Origin: Planifilum fulgidum
GTDB taxonomy: Bacteria; Bacillota; Bacilli; Thermoactinomycetales; DSM-44946
Direction of reading: 5' to 3'
Assembly: GCF_900113175.1 (NCBI RefSeq)
Contig: NZ_FOOK01000026.1
Coordinates: 1-50,437 of the forward strand
Length of the DNA: 50,437 nucleotides
Of the stretch, positions 45,154 through 50,437 are shown piece by piece. Under the pieces are notes generated by a model, which worked only from the letters and a program-made list of their open reading frames with translations, was not told where the DNA came from and did not search any database. Positions within the stretch are counted from its first letter, which is position 1; each line of letters begins with the position of its first letter. The position numbers were made by a program, and so were the translations under genes.

Positions 45154-46119
45154 GTGAAGGAACACACGGGTGAACGGATCGCCTTTTTCGGCGGAAAGGG
45201 CGGAGTGGGAAAAACGACCTGCTCCGCCGCCTATGCCTTGGCGCTGGCGGAAAAGGGACGGCGGACGCTCCTGGTCTCCACGGATCCCGCGCATTCCCTG
45301 GGCGATTTGCTGAATGTGCGGACCGGGGATGAGGCCTGTCAGGTACGCGATTTCCTCTATGTGCGGGAAATCGATCCGGAGCGGGCTTCCCGCCGTTATC
45401 TGGAGGAAGCGAAAGAAAATATGCGGGGTCTGGCGGCGCCCAGATTGTGGAACGAGGTGGAGCGGCAGATGGATTTTGCCGCCGCTTCCCCGGGGGCGGA
45501 TGAGGCGGCGCTCTTCGATGAGATGGTGTCGGTGATCCTGGAGGCGGAAGGGGCTTACGACCGGATTGTGTTTGACACCGCTCCGACCGGTCACACCCTG
45601 CGACTGCTCTCTTTGCCGGAACTGATGGGGGTTTGGATCGAGGGGATGCTCGCCCGCCGCAGAAAAACCCGCGAGTTGCGTAAGATGCTCCACAACGCCT
45701 CCGGACTGGCCGATGACGATCAACCGGAGGACCGGGTGTACGCATTGCTCCAGAGGCGGAAAAACCGGTTTGCCTTCGCCCGGAAGCGGCTTCTCGATCC
45801 GTCTTTCACTTCCTTTTATTTCGTGGTCAATCCCGAAAGGCTGTCCATCCTGGAAGCTTTCAAGGCCCGGAATCTGTTGAACAAATATGGGATTCCCGTC
45901 GGAGGGGTCGTGGTGAACCGGGTGATTCCCGAACAGGCGGACGGCGCTTTTTTGGCCCAACGCCGGGAACAGGAAAAGGTGCATTTGCAGGAGGTGGAGA
46001 AACGCTTCGGCGACCTTCCCCTTCTGCATATCCCTCTGGAACCCAAAGACATTCAAGGGATGGAAGGGATCCGCGCGGTTTCCGAACGCTTTCGACGGGA
46101 AAATTTCGGGGGCATCTGA
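45154..46119 (+). CDS. ArsA-related P-loop ATPase
   Basis: A 321-aa ATPase of the ArsA/Get3 branch of the SIMIBI class. The deviant Walker A is FFGGKGGVGKTTCS (11-24), switch I STDPAHSLGDLL, and switch II VFDTAPTGHTLRLLSLPELM. The CxxC metal site of Get3 and the Cys triad of arsenite pump ArsA are absent, so neither tail-anchored insertion nor arsenite efflux should be assumed. GTG 45154 has AAGGAG nine bases before; an in-frame ATG at 45109 overlaps the preceding gene but lacks a binding site. It is probably a partner of the CC-ending protein and CstA. Confidence 0.88.
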   Translation: MKEHTGERIAFFGGKGGVGKTTCSAAYALALAEKGRRTLLVSTDPAHSLGDLLNVRTGDEACQVRDFLYVREIDPERASRRYLEEAKENMRGLAAPRLWNEVERQMDFAAASPGADEAALFDEMVSVILEAEGAYDRIVFDTAPTGHTLRLLSLPELMGVWIEGMLARRRKTRELRKMLHNASGLADDDQPEDRVYALLQRRKNRFAFARKRLLDPSFTSFYFVVNPERLSILEAFKARNLLNKYGIPVGGVVVNRVIPEQADGAFLAQRREQEKVHLQEVEKRFGDLPLLHIPLEPKDIQGMEGIRAVSERFRRENFGGI

Positions 46120-46191
46120 CCCGGGATGCCTGCCCCATTTTAACGGCCCCGCCCTTTTGGAGGCGAGGCCTTTTTGCTTCCGCGGAGAAGG

Positions 46192-46542
46192 TTACCGTTT
46201 CCGATCGATGACGATGTGAACGGGGTTTCTCGGGGCGGAGGCGGCAATTCTCCTGCGGGCTTCCCGCCGGAGGGCATCGTACCGGTCGGGACGCACCTCC
46301 GGCTTCGGCGTGATTTTCACGATCAGCCGGCGACCGGTGTAGTACACCTCCGCCTCCTTTACCCCCGGCGTCTGGAGGGCCGCCCGTTTGATATAGTCCT
46401 TCTGATAGGAGACGTAACTGTAGGAGCGGCTGTCGTTGGACAGGCCTTCCCGATGTTCCGGCCGTTCGGTCAGCTGGCAGGCGGCGTTCATCAACAGAAA
46501 CAAAAGGGTGACGGCGGCGATCACTCCTCTGCGAAGGGACAA
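46192..46542 (-). CDS. YhcN/YlaJ-like sporulation lipoprotein
   Basis: A 116-aa lipoprotein. The signal peptide is followed by lipobox MNAAC (Cys22). The mature domain has YIKRAALQTPGVKEAEVYYTGRRLIVKITPKP, the pattern of YhcN/YlaJ proteins, which are made in the forespore or found in spore coats. The start is TTG 46542 with GGGAGGTG six bases upstream. It is convergent with the ATPase gene. Confidence 0.8.
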   Translation of the reverse strand: MSLRRGVIAAVTLLFLLMNAACQLTERPEHREGLSNDSRSYSYVSYQKDYIKRAALQTPGVKEAEVYYTGRRLIVKITPKPEVRPDRYDALRREARRRIAASAPRNPVHIVIDRKR

Positions 46543-46915
46543 GTCTTCACCTCCCGTCCGTTTGCCGCATCCTTCGCGGTGCGAAGGGGCGCGCGGGGAA
46601 TTCCGTTTTTTGGATCCGAGTCAAATCTTTTTATATTTTGACGCGATCGGCGCCTTTCTATGCGGCAAATCCGGACAGAAGCCGGGTTCCAGCCCGGAGC
46701 GGAATTGCCAATCGGCCGCATCATTGTGTAGCATATCGATATTGATGAATCAAACCGAGAACGTCGCTTAATGCCCTGTATGTCATCCTGAAATTATGCT
46801 ACATTGATAGAAGAATATTTTTTCGCATTAGGGCGACAAAGGAGAGGACTTCTTTTCGTTTTTCGTTGCCGCTTCTCCGCCGGAGCAAATCTGTTTGTGG
46901 GAAGGAAGTGCATCG
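46543..46915. other. Intergenic region between divergent genes
   Basis: About 370 bp with low GC in its right half. Promoters for the lipoprotein gene and the pseudokinase gene must be here, but no hexamer pair stands out. No gene is seen. Confidence 0.5.
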
Positions 46916-48223
46916 ATGCAGTCGGAAAACCGAGCAGCGGGGCGGTATTATGAACGATTTCAGGTCCTGGACACCATCCATTTTTTTAACAGAAAATTAA
47001 TTCTCGCCAAGGAGCCGAACGGCAGGCAGGTTTTTCTCCAGGAGATCGAAATGAATCACTTCGTTCCCCCGGGAATCCGGGAGGTGCTGCGAAATTTCGA
47101 TCATCCCCATGTGGCCCCCATCCAGGACGTCATCGAGGAACATCGGCGGATCATTTTGGTTCATCCGCCCATGATCGGGGAACCCCTCTCCATGCTTGTG
47201 GATCCGGACCATCCGATGCCACCCATCCAAGCGCTTCGCATTTTTCGCAGGTTGTTGAGGACGATGGTCGATTTGTACAATCTTCCCCTTCCGATGACCA
47301 CCACGTTGGATCCGAGAAACGTGATCATGGACGAAAACAACCCGTATGTCCTGTTCCTCAATTTCAAGAAGTTGTCACCGCCTCGATTTCATGAAAAGTG
47401 GAGGGAACTGCTTTATTTTTTGCTGACCGGAAAGGAACCGGAAGGGGATGTGCGCCGGTCGATCGAGGATCATCAGGACATCCCTCCGGAATTGAGGCGG
47501 CTGATCGCCGCCTGCTTCGATCCCGCCAACACCATTCACGATGTATTGGCGCTCGCGGAATCCACCCGCATTCAGCTGCCGGAGAAGAAAAACCCCTTGA
47601 AGAAGTGGCTGTATCCGGTGGCGGCGGCGGTTCTGGTGGTGTTCGGCGCCCTCCTGGGGATTCAGCTCACATCGAACACGGCGATGTCCGAACCGTTGAA
47701 CCTGGAAGCCGAACCCCGCCGGCTGGCCACCGTTTCTCAGCTCCGGCTGGATGATGCAAGCCAGGTGTATTCCCTCGGCCTGCCGGAGGGGGAACCGGTC
47801 CGGATCCGGGCGGAGCTGACCCGGGTGGATAATCGTTCCTTCACCCTCGCCTTGGTGTCGGAAGAGCAGCGGCGTGGATATGGAATATACATAGACGAGC
47901 AGGGGAAGGTTCTGTTTTTGGAAAAAGCGGATGGAGAGGACCCCCTCCTAAGCGGTCAGGATCGGACAACCCCTCCCGTCGAGCCGGGCAAACGATATGT
48001 TCTTGAAATGGTGTACATTCCGGACGAACCCCTCTACGTCACCGTCATGGAGAACAGCGGGAGAAACAAGAGGGGAGCCGTCGGTCCGATTCCGGCCGTC
48101 AGCCCTTCCCGGGTGCAGTTTCAAGGGGGAGAGGGAATCGTGCTGCACCAGTTGAAGGCGATCCGGTTGGACGATCTGAGCGAAACGGACAGCCAGGGCG
48201 GCACCGCGAGCAGTCTTTCCTGA
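46916..48223 (+). CDS. Membrane-anchored protein with degenerate protein-kinase domain
   Basis: A 435-aa protein. Residues 10-215 follow the Hanks-kinase layout (HPHVAPIQDVIEEHRRIILV = alphaC/beta4-5, LDPRNVIMDENN = catalytic loop, VLFLNF = DFG strand) but lack all three catalytic residues. The beta3 Lys position reads VFLQEIE, HRD is TTT before LDPRN, and DFG is LNF. A single membrane helix is at 231-250. The exported C-terminal ~185 residues are beta-rich (SQLRLDDASQVYSLGL...RYVLEMVYIPDEPLYV), like laminin-G-type or sugar-binding folds. ATG 46916 follows AAGGAAG. It is likely a pseudokinase scaffold or sensor rather than an enzyme. Confidence 0.78.
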   Translation: MQSENRAAGRYYERFQVLDTIHFFNRKLILAKEPNGRQVFLQEIEMNHFVPPGIREVLRNFDHPHVAPIQDVIEEHRRIILVHPPMIGEPLSMLVDPDHPMPPIQALRIFRRLLRTMVDLYNLPLPMTTTLDPRNVIMDENNPYVLFLNFKKLSPPRFHEKWRELLYFLLTGKEPEGDVRRSIEDHQDIPPELRRLIAACFDPANTIHDVLALAESTRIQLPEKKNPLKKWLYPVAAAVLVVFGALLGIQLTSNTAMSEPLNLEAEPRRLATVSQLRLDDASQVYSLGLPEGEPVRIRAELTRVDNRSFTLALVSEEQRRGYGIYIDEQGKVLFLEKADGEDPLLSGQDRTTPPVEPGKRYVLEMVYIPDEPLYVTVMENSGRNKRGAVGPIPAVSPSRVQFQGGEGIVLHQLKAIRLDDLSETDSQGGTASSLS

Positions 48224-48248
48224 AAAATGTGGAGATGCGGGCCGAGAT

Positions 48249-48287
48249 CATCTCCCGGGCCGACTTTGCTCGGGAGATGCAGCTTTT
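48249..48287 (+). terminator. Terminator after the pseudokinase gene
   Basis: CATCTCCCG (48249-48257) pairs with CGGGAGATG (48271-48279), followed by CAGCTTTTT. A 9-bp stem with a short U-run. Confidence 0.75.
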
Positions 48288-48435
48288 TGGGGAAGCGGAC
48301 GGACAAGTTTGTTTTTGGCAAGGATTACCCTTTTTCTGAAGAAGGAAATTTGTCGAGTATTGTCGAATATGGTATTCCGTATGTAGAAAAAAACAAAATA
48401 TTAATATGACTTGTGGAGTGGAGGAGAGATGGTTT

Positions 48436-49917
48436 ATGGAACAGCGAGAACGTTGGGCGTCTAAAGCGGGCTTTATTCTTGCCGCGGTCGGTTCGGCGAT
48501 CGGATTGGGAAACATCTGGCGTTATCCGTACGTGGTGTATGAAAACGGAGGCGGCGCCTTTCTGATTCCCTATTTCGTCGCCCTGTTGACCGCGGGGATT
48601 CCGATTTTGCTCCTGGAGTACGTGATCGGCCACAAATATAAGGCTTCTCCGCCTTTCGGATTTCGAAAAATTCGCAGAGGAGCGGAATGGATCGGCTGGT
48701 GGCAGGTTATCGTGGCCTTTTTTGTAATCACGTACTACATGGCGATTCTCGGGTGGGCGCTCAGCTACACCTACTATTCCTTCGGAACCCAGTGGGGAGA
48801 GGACACGGAAGGATTCTTCTTCAACCATTATCTCAGCATTTCCGAGGGTTTCTGGGGATTCGGAGGCATTCAGTGGAAGGTCCTCATTCCCTTCGTCATC
48901 GTTTGGGCCGTCACCTACTGGATCATGCAGCGGGGCGTGAGCCGCGGGATTGAGGTGGCCAACAAAATCCTGATGCCTGTATTGATCGCCATGATGATCA
49001 TCATCACGATCCGCGGGGTGACGCTGCCCGGGGCGGCTGAGGGGTTGAATGTGCTGTTCACCCCGGATTTCGGGGCCCTGGCCGATCCGAAGGTGTGGGT
49101 GCAGGCCTACGGCCATGTGTTCTTTTCTCTCAGCATCGCCTTTGCCATCATGATTACCTACTCCAGCTATCTGCCCGACAAGACGGACCTGACCAACTCC
49201 GGCTTGATCGCCGGGTTGGCCAACAGCGGCTTTGAATTTATGGCCGCCATCGGGGTTTTCGCCACCCTGGGCTTTTTGGCGGCCGTGCAGGGGGTTGCCG
49301 TGGAGGAAGTGGCAACGGCGGGGGTCGGTTTGGCCTTTGTCGTCTTCCCGCAGGTGATCAACGCCTTTCCCTTCTGGAATTCCCTGTTCGGGGTGCTGTT
49401 TTTCGGGTCGCTTCTTTTCGCCGGGTTCACATCGGCCATTTCGATTTTGGAACCTGTTGTCGCCGCGGTCCGGGAAAAATTCCACCTGTCCCGCAAAAGC
49501 GCGGTCAACTGGGTGTGCGGTTTCGCTTTCCTGGTCGGACTGCTCTATACGACCAGCGGGGGGCTCCGTTACCTCGACGTGGTGGACCATTTCACCAACC
49601 AGTACGGGATTGTCCTCGGCGGGCTGCTTGAAGTGATTCTGGTCGCATGGATTGCCGGGAAACTGGGCGAATACCGCGAGCACGCCAACCGGATTTCCTA
49701 TGTGCGGCTCGGGGGCTGGTGGAACATCTGCCTCCGGTGGATCACGCCGGTCCTGCTCACCTGCATGCTGTTGATGACGCTGCTCAACGAGTTCAGCAAG
49801 CCCTATGAAGATTATCCCTACAGCGGGCTGCTCGCCTTCGGGTGGAGCGTGTTGGGAATCATCCTGATCGGTGCCCTGTACTTCACGAGATTGCGGCAGG
49901 AAGGAGGAAATGCGTGA
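48436..49917 (+). CDS. Sodium-dependent NSS-family transporter (MetP-like)
   Basis: A 493-aa secondary transporter with 11-12 helices of the LeuT/SLC6 fold. The N-terminal helix carries the sodium-site motif ILAAVGSAIGLGNIWRYPY and the unwound helix 1 NGGGAFLIPY. Helix 6 region FFSLSIAFAIMITYSSYLP is conserved. The small gene that follows overlaps it and resembles MetS, the small subunit of the Corynebacterium methionine/alanine system MetPS, so amino acid (methionine, alanine) uptake is likely (inference). ATG 48436 follows GGAGGAG. Confidence 0.9.
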   Translation: MEQRERWASKAGFILAAVGSAIGLGNIWRYPYVVYENGGGAFLIPYFVALLTAGIPILLLEYVIGHKYKASPPFGFRKIRRGAEWIGWWQVIVAFFVITYYMAILGWALSYTYYSFGTQWGEDTEGFFFNHYLSISEGFWGFGGIQWKVLIPFVIVWAVTYWIMQRGVSRGIEVANKILMPVLIAMMIIITIRGVTLPGAAEGLNVLFTPDFGALADPKVWVQAYGHVFFSLSIAFAIMITYSSYLPDKTDLTNSGLIAGLANSGFEFMAAIGVFATLGFLAAVQGVAVEEVATAGVGLAFVVFPQVINAFPFWNSLFGVLFFGSLLFAGFTSAISILEPVVAAVREKFHLSRKSAVNWVCGFAFLVGLLYTTSGGLRYLDVVDHFTNQYGIVLGGLLEVILVAWIAGKLGEYREHANRISYVRLGGWWNICLRWITPVLLTCMLLMTLLNEFSKPYEDYPYSGLLAFGWSVLGIILIGALYFTRLRQEGGNA

Positions 49918-50039
49918 TGGGCGTTTCGGCGTGGATCATGTTTTTGCTCGGCGCCGCCGGTTTGTGGGGCGGATTGGCCTATTTCCTGTGGCATCACATC
50001 AAGGCGGAAAAGCAAGTCCAGCAAGAAGGTCAGTCCTGA
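49917..50039 (+). CDS. metS: MetS-like small subunit of the NSS transporter
   Basis: A 40-aa single-helix protein: MGVSAWIMFLLGAAGLWGG then LAYFLWHHIKAEKQ. Length, position directly behind an NSS gene and the one-helix design match MetS. ATG 49917 shares one base with the transporter stop; a GTG one codon earlier (49914) is equally placed behind AAGGAGG (49901-49907). Too short for standard gene calling. Confidence 0.8.
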   Translation: MGVSAWIMFLLGAAGLWGGLAYFLWHHIKAEKQVQQEGQS

Positions 50040-50041
50040 CC

Positions 50042-50067
50042 AAAAAAAAGCCCCCGACCAGGGGGCT
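50042..50067 (-). terminator. Minus-strand terminator at the IS boundary
   Basis: AGCCCCC (50049-50055) and GGGGGCT (50061-50067) form a stem whose minus-strand reading is followed by eight T, so it would stop transcription leaving the right-hand transposase toward metS. A second, longer inverted repeat at about 50081-50119 (AACCCC...GGGGTT) lies next to it and may be part of the element end. Confidence 0.65.
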
Positions 50068-50152
50068 GAGATTGATGACAAACCCCCTGGCTCTTTTCGC
50101 AAGAAAAGCGCCAGGGGTTGCATGTTTATGGGAAATAAACAGATAAAGGAAA

Positions 50153-50437
50153 TCAGATTTGGTAAATTAGGCGGATCACAAAGCCTTTTCCTCTCTTCGA
50201 GAGGAGCAAGGCCATTTTTTTGATGTTTTGAGCCACGGCAATAAGGAGGCATTGCTCTCTGACTTTGGCAAGCCCCCTGTAGCGTGCATAACGAAGCCCA
50301 TGAAGTTCTTTGGCGTCAGCGAAGCTGCGCTCAATGGTCTGACTCCGTCGTTTATACAGTTGTTTGCCCCTTTCACTTAAACGGTTTTGACGTGCCCACT
50401 CTTTTGCGTCTTCCCAAACATGACGAGTGATCGTTTT
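50153..50437 (-). CDS. IS1182-family transposase, C-terminal part
   Basis: On the minus strand 94 codons are open to the window edge. They read RRSQTIERSFADAKELHGLRY then ARYRGLAKVREQCLLIAVAQ and NIKKMALLLSKRGKGFVIRL before a TGA at 50153-50155. This is the C-terminal catalytic segment (Glu in ERSFADAKE, the third DDE residue) and tail of IS1182-type transposases. The rest lies beyond the right edge, so activity cannot be judged. Confidence 0.85.
   Translation of the reverse strand, partial: KTITRHVWEDAKEWARQNRLSERGKQLYKRRSQTIERSFADAKELHGLRYARYRGLAKVREQCLLIAVAQNIKKMALLLSKRGKGFVIRLIYQI

Noticed and set aside
43325-45745. An 806-codon open frame on the minus strand opposite cstA and the ArsA-like gene
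   Set aside because: It is rich in Arg, Pro, Gly and His with no motif, and lies antisense to three well-supported genes. Such frames are expected in GC-rich DNA.
45154-46119. Assignment as arsenite efflux ATPase ArsA or tail-anchor factor Get3
   Set aside because: The Cys residues that define either function are not visible and no arsB-type gene is adjacent.

Overview
The window reads as a chromosomal segment of a GC-rich, endospore-forming Bacillales bacterium. A member of the Thermoactinomycetaceae is the most likely source, but that is inference from gene content and codon style, since no rRNA or marker gene is present. The evidence is B. subtilis-like gene order (ruvA-ruvB-queA-tgt-yrbF-yrzE-yrbG-spoVB-comN-secD-secF-recJ-apt, then yqhG-yqhH opposite gcvT-gcvPA-gcvPB and lipM), strong AGGAGG-type ribosome binding sites, many GTG/TTG starts, S-box and glycine riboswitches, and spore-related genes.

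Layout. 1-2.6 kb: insertion-sequence debris (an IS5-type transposase cut by the window edge and a decayed second transposase). 2.7-11.7 kb: Holliday-junction genes ruvCAB, a small DUF2905 membrane protein, queuosine genes queA and tgt, yajC, a PAP2-type membrane protein, yrzE, yrbG and spoVB. 11.8-15.9 kb: an accessory signalling island made of a secreted protein, a histidine kinase/response regulator pair, a structured intergenic RNA candidate and a small membrane protein. Two promoters here carry direct repeats of TTTAGA at exactly 11-bp spacing. 16-18.7 kb: comN and split secD/secF. 19.1-20.1 kb: a CRISPR array without cas genes whose leader-distal repeats are decaying. 20.4-23.2 kb: recJ and apt. 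23.3-28.8 kb: a mixed set (quinone oxidoreductase, DUF4395, mobB, nitrilase-family amidase, VWA lipoprotein, LPKTA wall-anchored protein).

28.9-35.9 kb: yqhH-yqhG on the minus strand, opposite a tandem glycine riboswitch driving gcvT-gcvPA-gcvPB; lipM at 42.1 kb supplies the octanoylation step that makes GcvH and other lipoyl proteins functional. 36-40 kb: a ferritin-like protein and a SAM-I riboswitch controlling the methionine importer metQ-metN-metI. 40.2-42.9 kb: a FadH-type dienoyl-CoA reductase, a sugar-epimerase-like reductase and lipM. 43.1-46.1 kb: CstA with a small protein ending in Cys-Cys-stop and an ArsA-like ATPase. 46.2-50.0 kb: a YhcN-like lipoprotein, a membrane-anchored protein with a degenerate kinase domain, and an NSS transporter with its ~40-residue MetS-like small subunit. 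The right edge enters an IS1182-type transposase.

Most promising for new biology: the TTTAGA direct-repeat regulon around the two-component system, the membrane pseudokinase, the structured RNA candidate after the response regulator gene, and the CstA/CC-stop/ArsA-like trio. No tRNA or rRNA gene was recognised.
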